64,000 nucleotides of DNA from Tillus elongatus (lineage: Eukaryota; Arthropoda; Insecta; Coleoptera; Cleridae), in the NCBI GenBank assembly GCA_964006375.1, contig OZ023267.1, forward strand, positions 22,875,739-22,939,738. The letters are read 5' to 3'. Below, piece after piece: positions 45,690 to 59,075 of this stretch (position 1 is its first letter; every line of letters starts with the position of its first letter). The notes below the pieces were generated by a model, which was not told the origin of the DNA, searched no databases, and was given only the letters and a program-made list of their open reading frames with translations. Made by a program: the position numbers and the translations under genes.

Positions 45690-46720
45690 AGAGAATAGGT
45701 CGACAAGGAGTCTGGATTTGAAGGTTTAGAGGTTCGGAGGAGAGGGAAAAACATGTGCCGGCAAGGAATTCCACAACTTGGAAGTCCTCGGGACAAAAGA
45801 GTGGGCAAAACAAGATATTCTATGTCTGGTGACCTGGACAGTAAAAGGGTGCATTCGCTCTGTTCCCCTGGTGGATCTGTTGGGGGCAGCAGGTGGAGGA
45901 ACTACGGAATAAAGCTCCTCTGAGATGTGCCCGTGCAGATATCTATAAAAGAGAGAGAGGTCACCAACGGAACGTCGGTGGGCAAGGGATCGCAGCCTTT
46001 GGGTGAGGCTAGGGTCACCGATGAGACGTATTGCCCTCTTCTGAATGGAGTCCAGGATAGCGAATGTAGAAGCAGCAGAGGCACCCCAGATGTGGAAGCA
46101 GTATCCGGGGTTTGGCGTTATTTGTGAAGTATATAAGGTATAGAGATTAGCTGATGAAAAGTATTTGCGAGCCCGAAAGAGGAAACCTAATTTCTTAGCA
46201 GCCACTTCTGCAATTGATGTGACATGTTGGTGCCAATTGAGATTTCGATCAACAGAAATGCCAACAAGTGAAGAGGACTCATTACTTTGAATAGCTTGGT
46301 TGTTCATTGTGATGGGTCTAGGGCTGGTGTAGCTGTTATAAGATAGAAAGCAAGACTGAGATTTGGTGGAGTTGAATTGTACAAGATTTCGATTTCCCCA
46401 GTCTAATATTTTTTGGAGATCCACAGAGACAGAACCCTCTATGAGTGTGCGATCCTGATCTAATTGGGCTAAAGAGACAGGCTTAGAATATTGTATATTT
46501 GAGTGGAGGGTGCTCTCATCCGCGTAACTGTAAACTGGGTAGGATGTGCTAGAGAGGAGGTCATTGATGTGGAGAAGAAACAACGTAGGGGCTAAAGCTA
46601 AACCTTGAGGGACTCCTGCATTAATTGGATACAGTTTAGAGGAATGCCCATCCACGACAACAGAAATGCTCCGGTTGGAGAAGAAATTTGCTGTCCAGGT
46701 ACAGAGTTTTGGCCATATTA
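45690..46720 (-). pseudogene. Second copy of the 32.7 kb retrotransposon, minus strand
   Basis: On the minus strand: CTWTANFFSNRSISVVVDG, GVPQGLALAPTLFLLHIND (motif B), YADESTLHS (motif C altered, second Asp to Glu), ISVDRNLNWHQHVTSIAE, LWNSLPAHVFPSPPNL. The frame 46736-45726 is open but 5'-truncated between motifs A and B, and the 3' end differs from the first copy after CCAGACTCC. Motif C loss implies an inactive enzyme. Confidence 0.85.
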
Positions 46721-46809
46721 TTATCATCAGAGACAAAACAGAGTGGTATAGAAATTTTCATAGTTGACTCTTACTGAGTGTTTGGATTTTTTTGGAAAGT
46801 CAGTGTATA

Positions 46810-46812
<3 letters not shown>

Positions 46813-46895
<83 letters not shown>
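46813..46895. repeat. (TA)n tract
   Basis: Simple TA repeat near the 5' truncation point of the minus-strand retrotransposon; no TAH modules beside it. Confidence 0.9.
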
Positions 46896-46899
<4 letters not shown>

Positions 46900-47640
46900 G
46901 GTTTTTTAGGGTCACGATTAATCAATTCGTTTTTGTCAACCAGTATAAGCCAATAAAATCTATATAAGTATTTATTGTTTCATTCAGCGAAGAAATCACA
47001 TAAAAGAATCCAATTTTCTGATGTATTTGTTTAGTTTATTGAACAACACTTTTCCAAGTAGAAAGCTACGGCGACTCCAAATATTTATGACGTCGAAATC
47101 TCTAGACACTTCCTACTAAAACTGCCTTCGATTTAGTTTTCTAAAACTTTTCCGATTGATACATGAGAAAATCTTAAACACTTACTGTGCAGAATGCCAT
47201 GGTTAAAACTTTTGCGCAAAGCGATGCACGTCCAGATTGCAGTTCAGCTTCTAGATTCGGCATCGGAATCAATAATAACTTCAAAGATGTAACGTTTCAT
47301 ATTTCTTACGACTTTGTATCAGGTAAAGGTAACGATAACCTAGCACTTTTTACTATTTGTAAGTAATCGATTTCAATTTTAGAAGACTTGTCAACTTATA
47401 TTTACCTGTTAACGCTTCAATTATTGCACCAATTTCAGGTGTATACCATTTTTTGTCCAATTTTTCAATTATAAAAGAAACAACAACAATAATAATAATA
47501 ATAAATAATAACTTTATTTGACTACAGCCATACAAAATGACAATACAAACAGTCGACTTGTGCAGTACATGTTTGATTTATTGATCTGAAATTGTGTAAT
47601 TATACGACAGTTTTAAAACTTTGAGTTGACTAAATGGTTC
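46896..47640. other. No recognisable feature
   Basis: Unassigned; a short ATAATAATAATA run near 47490 is the only simple repeat. Confidence 0.5.
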
Positions 47641-47650
47641 GTGGCTCTAC

Positions 47651-48006
47651 TCTGTGTGTGTTGTTTCTTTAACGTCGGCCTATTTCCGCGACTATGGCCA
47701 ATCACCGACGCCAGGGAGCAGTTTCACCTCACTATCCTAGAAATTTTGCCGAACCCCTACCTTTCTGTAAGGAGGGTAGGGATCTTTAACGTGCCCAACA
47801 TCGCATGGACACGGGACCCACGGCTTTACGCCCCCTCTGAAGGGCGGAACGTGCAGACATTCAACTTGCTCAAATACAATGCCAGAACCTCGGTTGGTGT
47901 TAATTTTACAGTTTGTACTGAAAAAGTGAAAGGAGTACCCTGGGATCGAACCCAGTACCCTTCGGTTCAGAGGCACACGTTCTTACCCCTGAACCACCGA
48001 GGTTCT
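47651..48006 (-). mobile_element. tRNA-derived SINE, minus strand, with target duplication
   Basis: Best preserved copy. GTGGCTCTAC lies at 47641-47650 and again at 48007-48016, a perfect 10-bp target duplication. On the minus strand the head reads GTTCAGGGGTAAGAACGTG, TGCCTCTGAACC and GGGTTCGATCCCAGG (a good box B), then the body and GACGTTAAAGAAACAACAC at the end. The size is 356 bp. The tRNA-like half folds poorly at the anticodon stem, so the parent tRNA is not assigned. Confidence 0.85.
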
Positions 48007-48089
48007 GTGGCTCTACCCTAAAATACAAAACAGATTTCGTCTTCATTTTCTTTTAGTAGCAACTTTTAACAGAGAAACTAACAAACTAA

Positions 48090-48600
48090 CTAACAAATGC
48101 TCTGCCATTCTCCTGTATTGACATATTGCCTTTACTTCTGTTTTTCTTGGGACCTTCATTTTTTTTTCGTTCACCACACCCATAACATTTATATTTAAAA
48201 ACACTACTGGAGTTTGACTTTTTCAGAAAGTCTGAATTCCCCTTTTTTTTAACTAGTGAATGCTACTTAATCTCCATCATATTCACCTTCGCTTTTCCTG
48301 GCTATTTTTATTAGTAATGTATTCTCGATAAAGACTAAATTTACTTTGCTTTCATCCTGGTAAAGTAAAACATCTATTGCAGTTGTTACCGCCCGATATG
48401 AGTGTGGTATTGAAGATAACAGTTTATAATTCTGAATTGTTGTACCGCAGTTTTTCAGTTCTATCACACTCCCTTTAAATTCACTGAAAAATAAATTTAG
48501 AGGGCCACATGTAAATTTTAACTTCCTTAGTCTTCTTTCTAGCTGGTCTTGGTTTGCAATGCCTTTCTTTATCTACCAATCTCTCACTTCCTTGATTGTG
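48090..48600 (-). pseudogene. copia-type gag fragment
   Basis: The minus-strand frame reads GIANQDQLERRLRKLKFTCG, LFFSEFKGSVIELKNCG, LLSSIPHSYRAVTTAIDVL and NTLLIKIARKSEGE, the pattern of the Ty1/copia gag domain. After a stop and frame change, YKCYGCGERKKNEGPKK is a damaged CCHC zinc knuckle. Neither LTR nor pol is present. A TAH 5' module abuts the upstream side at 48603. Confidence 0.7.
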
Positions 48601-48602
48601 CT

Positions 48603-48672
48603 TTTAGTGAATTTTCTTTAAAAAATTTACCAATGAGGAGATCTCGACTTTTGCATTTTGAAAAAATTTCTA
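48603..48672 (+). repeat. TAH 5' module, cut by the Penelope-like element
   Basis: TTTTAGTGAATTTTCTTT, ACCAATGAGGAGATCTCGAC, then a TGAAAAAATTTCTACAGCG break. The usual continuation with GACCCC and TA is missing; Penelope-like coding sequence follows. Confidence 0.65.
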
Positions 48673-48786
48673 CAGCGTTTTTACCATACATTAAAGGTGT
48701 CACCGACAAAATCAGCCGAATTTTCCGAACCATAATATCAAAACCGTATTCACAACAGACCAAAAACTGTCAAATCTTATAAAAAC

Positions 48787-49150
48787 TCCCAAGGATACGA
48801 TTCCAAACGAATCCCACGGAGTTTACGAAATTCCTTGTTCCGACTGTTCCCGAACTTACGTAGGACAAACAAACAGACGCATCCACAATAGAATATACGA
48901 ACACACCCTCGCAGTTAGAAAATCCGACCCCTCATCGGCGCTGGCCATGCATCATATTCATACAGGGCACAAAATAGACTTCGATAAAGCCAAAACAATA
49001 GCACCGGTTTACAATTTCAAAACGAGAATTATCCGCGAAGCAATCGAGACTGAAAAACGTCCCGATTGTTTAAATAAGAGAGATGATGGTCTTCGCCTCC
49101 CGACTACTTGGAAACCTATTTTATCTTCTTTACAAACACACAAAAAGTAA
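48787..49150 (+). pseudogene. GIY-YIG endonuclease domain of the Penelope-like element
   Basis: About 120 codons. GVYEIPCSDC carries the GIY-type motif and a Cys pair; TYVGQTNR is the YIG-type motif; Arg and His in RRIHNRIYEH match the conserved catalytic region, and the Glu of REAIETEKRP fits the late acidic residue of the family. This domain nicks DNA for target-primed insertion in Penelope-like elements. It is in frame internally but separated by frameshift from the upstream linker, and no reverse transcriptase is present. Confidence 0.8.
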
Positions 49151-49462
49151 ATAAACTCCACAGACAATTTTATTGCATCATTATCTGCCGTAACAAATGC
49201 CGGTGGCCCTCTTAATCTTCCTCTAGATACCGTGACCAAAGCCCCCCACTTAATTGACGGTGACCCCACTACTTTCACTGATGACGCAACAAGTAGACGG
49301 AACGACATATATAAGACAAGACTTGCAACGAACTGCCAGATCTCTCTGAGGCCTAGGGTTGAACACACTAAGACCTCACAGACGATCTCCGGCGAGATTT
49401 GGGGAGTAGGCAGATTGAGGCCCCGTAATCGAGCTACAACAACCCAACCTACTTTTATCCAC

Positions 49463-49797
49463 CGCTCTAAGGAGTAGGCAGATTGAGGCCGTAGAGTGTC
49501 CTTACATATTTCCTTTACCTACCTTTGTCCACCACTCTAAGGAGTAGGCAGATTGAGGCCTTAGAGTGTCCTTACATATTTCCTTTACCCACCTTTGTCC
49601 ATCACTCTAAGGAGTAGGCAGATTGAGGCCTTAGAGTGTCCTTACATATTTCCTTTACCCACCTTTGCCCACCACTCTAAGGAGTAGGCAGATTGAGGCC
49701 TTAGAGTGTCCTTACATATTTCCTTTAACCACCTTTGTCCATCACTCTAAGGAGTAGGCAGATTGAGGCCTTAGAGTGTCCTTACATATTTCCTTTA
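49463..49797 (+). repeat. 70-bp tandem array, five hairpin units
   Basis: Left arms at 49463, 49533, 49603, 49673 and 49743. Same unit as 11082-11632. The first unit differs (CGCTCTAAGG with CCGTAGAGTG, one mismatch). A diverged pre-unit at 49403 (GGAGTAGGCAGATTGAGGCC), 68 bp upstream, lies in the preceding coding-like sequence, suggesting the array arose from it. Confidence 0.9.
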
Positions 49798-49802
49798 CCT
49801 CT

Positions 49803-49836
49803 TGAAAATGGCTCCAAAACAGGAGCCGAAACGTCG
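49803..49836 (+). ncRNA. Hammerhead-like hairpin, degenerate core
   Basis: GGCTCC (49810-49815) and GGAGCC (49822-49827) form stem II, followed by GAAACGTC. The upstream strand is TTGAAAAT, so CTGANGA is not intact. Confidence 0.45.
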
Positions 49837-49882
49837 AGTTTCCATAAATTCTGGACGCGGTTTAACCCGAGAACCAAGCATG

Positions 49883-50645
<763 letters not shown>

Positions 50646-50840
50646 ATGCAAAAAAGTTACATCAACTCTACCCGTAAGAAAAGAGAAAAATTTGCAGATA
50701 CAACGGTAAGTAAAGAAATATTAGCAATTATTTTATTTTATTAATGTTAATACTTTAAATGGGCAATAAAGATAAGTACTTTAAAAAAAACATAATAATT
50801 AAAAATTCTCATATTCAACAATGAAAATTACGTACCATAG

Positions 50841-50841
<1 letters not shown>

Positions 50842-50928
<87 letters not shown>

Positions 50929-51050
50929 ATAATTAAAATTTTCCTGTATATGGATTCTAGTGGGCCTAGTTCGCGCGCATTTAACAATTTTCTTATCTCT
51001 AAACTCATCCTCATTCGCGATTTTTTTCTGTGAATATTTGCTAAAAATAT
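50842..51050 (-). repeat. TAH (TA)n and decayed 5' module, minus strand
   Basis: (TA)n 50842-50926, then TGTATATGGATTCTAGTGGG, CCTAGTTCGCGCGCATTT and a degraded terminal hairpin. Confidence 0.55.
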
Positions 51051-51054
51051 ATTA

Positions 51055-51826
51055 AATATAATCTAGCTTCCCCAGTAATTAAAACAAGGGCACTAAAACT
51101 CAAATTTTAAAATCCTGTGAAGAATACAAATAATTTAACACAAATTGAAAATTAAAATTAACCACGTCCTCATTACGAATAACCGGATCATATGCTGGTA
51201 AGTATCCGGTTATAAAAAACATGGTAATAAAAGTAATAAATGACATTATCAGCCAAAGCAAGTGAATGTTGCAAGTGATGATCGGAAAGAATACGGTATG
51301 TTGCAATCATCTGTAATGTTCATTTGAAGGCTGAAGGACGCCTGAGTAACGGTTTGCCGTGAGACTGGGTCACCAATACAGCTGTCCCGAAAAGAGCACT
51401 GATCTGTGTTACATTGCATCATAATGGCATTCACTTTGGTGTTACGAACATGGCACCACTAAAAAAAATTATAAACTTGAAAAGATACATACACAGACAC
51501 AATAGCGTAGATCTACATACTCTTGGACACAGTCACAAAACATTTTTATTAGCACAAAATCTCGAAGATAATTTTACATCCTATTAACTTAAAATGTATA
51601 TTGATTATATTCATTTAGTAGGCTGGTCTGTTAACTCGTTGTCAAATGTTATAATTAATAACTCAAATTTTTATTATTTAATTGTCTTATAAGTAAGTAC
51701 TTCTGAAATAATTTTAGAATTGTAGTGTATTCACTTGATTAAGAAGCTTTAATGTGTTTTTAGCGCCATAGTTGGGTGCGCCCAATTTGAATCGCATAAT
51801 TACTCGCGTCGGGTCGCTTTGGCAGG
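51055..51826. other. Unassigned, with one cysteine-rich minus-strand frame
   Basis: On the minus strand from about 51460 to 51250 an open frame contains MMQCNTDQCSFRDSCIGDP. A T-rich stretch ending in AG precedes it (about 51463), so it could be an exon, but no family was recognised and no donor site is clear. Confidence 0.25.
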
Positions 51827-51828
51827 GT

Positions 51829-53027
<1,199 letters not shown>

Positions 53028-53126
53028 TTCGTCATACTAAGGGCTTCTATATATCGCATTTTTTCAATCCACGATATTGGAATTGATCACCTAGACCATT
53101 AAGAATCTAATTATAAAAGATAACTA

Positions 53127-54792
53127 CAGTGGAGTGCAAGTTCTACGAGTAGATGATTTAACTAACTTCTCATTTAACGAACAAATTTTGTTGAGTTGAA
53201 TAGACTTGTGTAAGAGACAATGCTAAATTATTTCTGATTTAACGTGACCGCTTTTTAGGCGATTTCGGTTTTAGCAAGATAATTATTGGGCTGACCCGTT
53301 CACATTTTTATTGGGATACACAGATGTACGAAAGTAAACAAGAGAGCTTCGTCTTTCTGTGAATTTCCTTTCCTCTCTACCTAAAAATATGACTATTCAG
53401 ACACACTAGGATTAAATGCACATGTTTCTTGATTGAGACATGACACTAATGGGTAATGTATTTTACTGTACACAACGCAATGGAAAATATTTATGGGTTC
53501 TTCCACTCAGGCAATGATAGAGTCCCTCTTACCACTTGAAATCAACGTTAGGTAGTTCGTTACAACTATACATTTGTGTGGATTTTTGTTTTTCTGTTTA
53601 AATCTTGGAACTTGAGCCTTATTTCGATCAGTTTTTGATCACTGCGCGTTTGAGGCAGGTGAATAGAGTCTTGTTTTCACAATGTCCGCGTCCGATAATA
53701 AAAGGAAACGCCTTAGCATTGAAGATACATAAATACAAACGTCAGTATTAAAACAAGTGAAAACGGTAACGAATAAAAGTGATGTTTGTAGGCAGTACGA
53801 TATTGCATTGTCTACATTCTCAACAATTTTAAAGCACTATTGATAACAAGAGAAAAAGTCTAAAAACAACCGACATGGAGAACTTCGACAAAATATTGTT
53901 TGATTGGTTAAAATATCACAGGCACGCAAACATTGCTATAAGTGGTCTATTGTTCCAGGAGAAAGCTGTTTCTCTTGGTAAAGAAATGGAATATGGAGAT
54001 AATTTTCAGTGTTCTACAAGTTAGATTTCTCATTTTAAACAAAGACCTTCAATAAATTCAGGAAGGGTTTCTGAGGAAGCGAAGTTTGCACAGAAAGAAG
54101 TCACATCTGATTGGTTTCAAAATAACTTTTGAGAAATATCCGAGAAATCTCAGGCATCTGATGTCTTCAATGCAGACTACACAGGACTTTTTTATAAAAG
54201 GTGCCGGACAAAACTCTAAAATTCAAAAACCAAAAATGTGTTGGTGGGAAGTTATCCAAAGAGCGACTGACTGTTTGTGTAAATTATGATGGTTCTGAGT
54301 TTTTAATACTATCGGTAACTGGCAAAGCACAAAAACTAAGTTGTTTTAAAAATGTAAAGAGTTTGTTGGTGAAATAGATTCCGCCGAGAAGCTTAGAATA
54401 TTTTCAGAGAGCGCCTCAACCCAGAGAATGAGCTAAGTTTAGTAACTTCCATAGAAAACTTTTTGGAAAAGAAGGAAAAGGAAAAACCGACAGTATAAAT
54501 GAAAATCACAGACTACTTTTTATGATGTGTATAAAGATAGATTAAGTAATAACGTACAGTATATAGGGTGATGTTCAAAAATGTTCATTCAAACTATATA
54601 GGCAGTTACAGTTGACAATCAATATTGATGGAAAGGGTTACAGGGGAGTAGTCTGGTTTGTACACTTACATATAGGTATGTACTTACCTACATTTTTTTG
54701 TAGTTACTTCTTAGTTCTAATATAACGAGATCCGCTTTTTACGAGATATTATTGCTGGTCACTTGACCTCGCGTTAAATCGGGATTCCACTG
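53127..54792 (+). mobile_element. Tigger/pogo-type transposon
   Basis: Ends CAGTGGAGTGCAAG on the left and the inverted CAGTGGAATCCCG on the right, each flanked by TA (53125-53126 and 54793-54794), as expected for pogo/Tigger. Total 1666 bp. The right end contains CTAATATAACGAGATCCGC, the ATAACGA-type sequence common in Tigger termini. A decayed CENP-B-like transposase lies inside. Confidence 0.85.
53681..54535 (+). pseudogene. Tigger/pogo transposase, inactivated
   Basis: ATG 53681 starts MSASDNKRKRLSIED, then VCRQYDIALSTFSTILK, the first helix-turn-helix (Psq/CENP-B N type). The second DNA-binding domain reads FDWLKYHRHANIAISGLLFQEKAVSLGKEM. The DDE domain keeps DVFNADYTGLFYK (NADETGLF-type motif, Glu lost) and a later SKER-like TVCVNYDGSEF. 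The end ITDYFL is typical. Stops and frameshifts are numerous. Confidence 0.8.
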
Positions 54793-54938
54793 TAATTACT
54801 TTAGCAAAATAAAGATTTTATTGAAAAATAAACATATAGGTATTAACATCTTCTTGTATTAAGAGCAAAATAAAATAGTTATATCATTGAGTGATTTTGG
54901 TACATAGGGCATTAACAGGATGTTATATCCTAATATAC

Positions 54939-55434
54939 TTATGAATCGTGACATTCTACACATAAGAATGTTCCGTGATTATCATACACTAGCTTCACAC
55001 ATTTGCTGCATCTTTTTCTACTTTTCCTATCCTTCTGTCTTGAACAAAGATAACACCTCTTCTGGGTAGCAGCTGATGATGTAGACGGCATGGGTTCTTC
55101 TATCTCCTTTGGAAAGATTTTCACTTTCAGTACTCAAAATGACAAAAAAGATATTATCATGAGTTTCAGTAAATTGTTCCCTTAGCAAGTCAATTTCTGA
55201 CGATCTAACCTTAACCTTAAGGGTATAAAGGGAAGCATCTAACTGCGCCCTTTGGGCCAGAGAAGACAAAGTGTATATTTCAGATAGACAAATATTGCGC
55301 TGATTTTTATATCTTCTCAATTTAGCATCATTCATGATACCAATTGGATAGTTCTCGTATATAAAAATGTAACAGAACCACACAAATAAAACAAAGAAAG
55401 GTGTATTGCGATAAGAAGCCAATGGAAACACCAA
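54939..55434 (-). pseudogene. piggyBac-type transposase C-terminal part
   Basis: On the minus strand, KRCYLCSRQKDRKSRKRCSK followed by CVKLVYDNHGTFLCVEC is the Cys-rich zinc-finger end of piggyBac transposases, preceded by PMPSTSSAA. The upstream frame (55434 on), in another register, has a hydrophobic NTPFFVLFVWFCYIFIYENYP and then KLRRYKNQRNICLSE, plausibly the end of the catalytic domain. The frame change near 55135 shows a frameshift. The main catalytic part is missing. A gag-like reading of the upstream part was considered and is less likely. Confidence 0.65.
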
Positions 55435-56230
55435 CGTCCTTCAGCGCGAGCGTGATAAACGATAATTTCTATCATACCTGCGTCAGCCGATGCAGCCGTG
55501 GCACGATATTTTCAAAACACAAAAAAGGCGCTTTAAATTTTAACACAATGGCAAATTTCGGGTTCTTACGATAAGGGATATAAGTTTTAAATTCTATAAC
55601 GATCAAAGTTCTAGCGATATTTAAATAAAAATTGCGGGAAATGAATCTAAAATGCGAATTTAATACAACCAAAATAGCGCGCTTTAAGTTACTTTCAAAT
55701 TTATACTTTAACACCCAAAATTTACTTGCAAATTATACGTGATAAAAGTTATGCGGGTTAGCAAGGACCAAAATGTGCTTATTGCGATGCGGTTTTGCGA
55801 GATCAAAATGGTTTTATCGCGGGAAGAGAGAACAAAGGAAAAATTTTGTTTTGAGTGAACTGTATGCGTTATTCCGAAAGAGATATATGACGGCAGTATA
55901 ATTATAATTACATAAAAGGCATGAATGGCCAAAATACCACTTACCTTGCGATACATTCTTCTTTTCTCTCTGGAGGGTAATTGGCTCAATTTACCCTCGC
56001 GTGCTACGGAACTAGTGTAACAAGGGCTGTTTTTTGGGTTTTCTACTGGCCGGTGCACCATTGAAACCTATGCGACACACATATATTGTTCTCTGGTGGT
56101 AGTAGTTCTTCTGCGGAACGTTGTTTTTCACACGAAGTTCAGTGACCTTCTCGTCGCATTCTTTCTTATCGCAAAAGCAAAATTTAAGAATTATACTGCC
56201 GTATACGAGTATACGAGGAACAAACAGTAA
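55435..56230. other. Unassigned, with one possible exon at 55945-56061 (minus)
   Basis: On the minus strand ATG at 56061 opens MVHRPVENPKNSPCYTSS and runs to RRMYRK, followed by a consensus donor CAAG-GTAAGT (donor at 55944-55939). No family recognised and no second exon found. It may belong to a host gene or a transposon. Confidence 0.25.
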
Positions 56231-56234
56231 GGGA

Positions 56235-56560
56235 ATTCCGAAATAAAATATAGCGCCTCTATCTGTCTGCCCCGCAGAGCGGTCGATAAGGGTAGGTCGG
56301 GTTGTTTTAGTTCGATTACGGGGCTTCTATCATTCTACTACCTAAACTGAATATCATCTCTAAGGGCTTAGTGTATTCAACCTTGACCTGAGAGATATCT
56401 GACGGCTGCTTGGTGGTTTTATATTCTTGTGGTAGGGTCTCTACCTGAGCCCTTATAGGTGTCATTAGTCGGGTTGGTAAGGTTGATCATGTCAGGTACT
56501 CAAATAAAGTATTTGTTGGGTCAGATAAAAGGGTATATCTATATGAATTTATTGGCCACC
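56235..56560 (-). repeat. Penelope-like element, diverged copy 3, 3' region only
   Basis: Read on the minus strand it follows the region upstream of the 70-bp arrays: CAGATATCTCTCAGGTCAAG, GTTGAATACACTAAG, then GCCCCGTAATCGAACTAAAA and CAACCCGACC. Only one unit follows, and its hairpin arms no longer pair. Much older than copies 1 and 2. Confidence 0.6.
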
Positions 56561-57330
56561 TGATATATTTTTTTATAACTTTTTATTTGATGAACCACTG
56601 TAATTACTTTAGGTTATTAGCGAGAGGAATGCTTACACAGTATGAGACGGTACGATATTTTTTATTCGTTCTTAGACAGAACAAATTTATTTTGGCCTGG
56701 CTGGGATGCACACCCAATCCGGGAGGGACGTGTCAAATTTGAGAGCCCGACGTTAGCCGGTTTGCAAACTGAGCACGTTGCTTCCCTCATGTGTTTTTAG
56801 TGAATATATAATTCCAGGTAAACGGAGATGGAAATAACATTTGGAGGAATTGCTAATTAGTGGAGATGGGGAAAGCCTAAAAGAATGTCATCAAGAGTTA
56901 CCTGAAAATCAAACTGTGCCAATGGCTTACGAGTATGAAAACAAATTCCTGCAAGGATTGTAGGTAATGGTGCTCTTTTCTTTGTACGTTAGATCAACGT
57001 GAAATAGATAGCAAAATGCAATTTGTAGGTATTGTATAACTCTAAAATTCGTAAGAACTAGGGTTTTACCCTCGCCTATCATAAAAACTGTGTTTGGAAT
57101 TCCTAATAATAACTGCAGAATGTATTGAAAGGACTGACCGCCAGGTAATTTTGTTCGTAAGAAGACATTAAAGGGGACTAGGGCTTATTTATTTACACGC
57201 CAGTAGTGTCTAGAATTGAAACAATTTGTTTCTCGTATTTAGTTTGCTTGTGCTGCTTGTGCTTAGTTGCACGCAGAGTAAATTTACTTCATCTTTAGAC
57301 AGTGTTAGTTTAGGGTTGTTTATATTATTT
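56561..57330. other. Unassigned
   Basis: No gene recognised. The last part may be 5' untranslated sequence of the hAT element downstream. Confidence 0.4.
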
Positions 57331-57394
57331 TATACTGTAAAAAAAGGTGCTCCAAATTGCCAATCTGGATACGGCTACACTCAGGGCTTTCCGT

Positions 57395-59075
57395 AGATGG
57401 TGACAACGTTTTTTGTAAACCATGCGGGAAAGTGGTAAATTACTTTTTATTTTAAGCAACTGATCTATTTTATTTGTTTTTCTAACTTCGCCATTAATCA
57501 GCCCAGTATCTATTTGCTAAGTTTTCCGACACATGATTTTTATAATCAAAAATTATAAAATTCATTCGAAATAAAAAATTAAATAAAGTATTAAAAAAAT
57601 ACCTTGCAGTTTTTAAAAAAGTTACTGAAATACAAATGAAAAATATACTTCTTTATTTTTATTAGTTAATTCACGGATATTATATAAAAACAATACTAAA
57701 TTTCTATTTAGTCGGAAAAAAATGTAGATTCTTGTAGTAATATTGATTTCGTTTCGAACAGATTTCAAGCGCAAGTAAATATCTCATATACCAATACTGT
57801 AAGACACCTCAACATCAAAGAAATTGTGAAAAATTAAATTCAAATAATGCATCCCAAGCATCAATACGCGAATGTTTTGGAAACCAAACGAAGAAAGCAG
57901 AAGAGGATACCTTTGAATTTGACTTAGGCAAGGCAATCGTTGCTTCTAACATTCCACTGAATAAATTAAATACCACTGTCTTCAAGTCATTTTTGGAAAA
58001 ATATTGTAAACAGTCTATACCAGATTAAAGTACTTTGAGAAAAAATATGGTTGAACAATGCTATTTAGAAACTTTTTCAGAAGTAAAAAGTCTTATAAAA
58101 AATAATTTTTGTTACGTTGTAGTGGATGAAACTCAAGATATTTGTGGTAGATATATTGCTAATTTAATGATAGGCACCTTAACTGAAATTTCTTCATCTA
58201 GGCCTCATTTAATTGCAGTCAAAGAATTAGAAAAAACAAATAATATTACTATAACAAGATTTATCCAAGAGGGTCTGTCAAACGTGTTTTTACCAAATGC
58301 TGTACCAGTTGGTAAAGTTTTATTACTGCTTACTGATGCTGCTTCATATACGTTCAAAGTTCGAATTCGTTTAAAAATATTTTATCGCAACTTAATTCAT
58401 TGTGGCTCACGAGTTAAACAGGGTAGTAGAACAAATTAAATAGCAATTTCCTTTAGTCAATGAATTTATTAATGATATGAAAAAAGTGTTCGTCAAAGCT
58501 CCTTTAAGAGTTCAGAGATATAGAGAAGTTCTGTCTGGGGTACCATTACCTCCTAGACCTGTAATTACCCGATGGGAAACCTGGATCAAGGCTGCTTTAT
58601 ATTATTTTGACCATTTTAGAGAAATCACGGAGGTGCTTACAGATAAAGCAAGTGCGTCAGTGAAACAAGCAAACATTATTTTAAAGGACTCCAAACTGAG
58701 CCAGCAATTATGTTCTACAAACAGTAATTATAAAATAGTTCAGAAACCATAAAAAAATTTGAGCAGAAGAATGATTTGCTAACTGAATCAGTTAAATTAA
58801 TAGAACATTTCAAAGAAACTATTGATAAAGCAAATGGGCCTGTTGCAAAATAAATTACAAAAAAATTATCAGAAACACTCACAAAAAATGAGGGTTTTAC
58901 CAAGTTAACGCAGATTGCTAAAGCTCTGGATGGGGATTTTTCAGACGATTTAAACAATGTAGGCCCTACCATATTGTCAAGCTTAAAATATGCTGAAATT
59001 ACCTCAGTCGACGTAGAGCGGAGTTTTTCTTCGTATAAAAACTTACTACCTGAGGAAAGCAATCTTTCAAAATAG
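57395..59075 (+). pseudogene. hAT-type transposase (CGGBP1-related group) with an intron
   Basis: A BED-like zinc-finger half reads DGDNVFCKPCGKV, then a GT...AG intron at 57435-57761 (327 nt, ends CGAACAG), then ISSASKYLIYQYCKTPQHQR in the same frame. Downstream SIRECFGNQTKKAEEDT, FCYVVVDETQDICGRYIANL (first catalytic Asp region), LLLTDAASY, LPPRPVITRWETWIKAALYYF and the C-terminal dimerisation motif SVDVERSFSSYKNLLPEE follow. Stops at 58026 and 58438 and later frameshifts inactivate it. The style matches hAT transposases related to CGG-repeat-binding protein 1. Terminal repeats were not found; the 3' side abuts the RNase H copy at 59161. Confidence 0.75.
57435..57761 (+). other. Intron of the hAT transposase
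   Basis: Donor GTGGTAAATTAC (GT at 57435) and acceptor TTTCGAACAG (AG at 57760-57761). Removing it keeps one frame from the zinc-finger half into the next coding block, phase 0. The interior is AT-rich with stops in every frame. Confidence 0.65.

Noticed and set aside
55027..55434. BEL/Pao-type gag
   Set aside because: The charged helical part looked gag-like, but its position directly upstream of the piggyBac zinc finger and the hydrophobic stretch before it fit piggyBac better.
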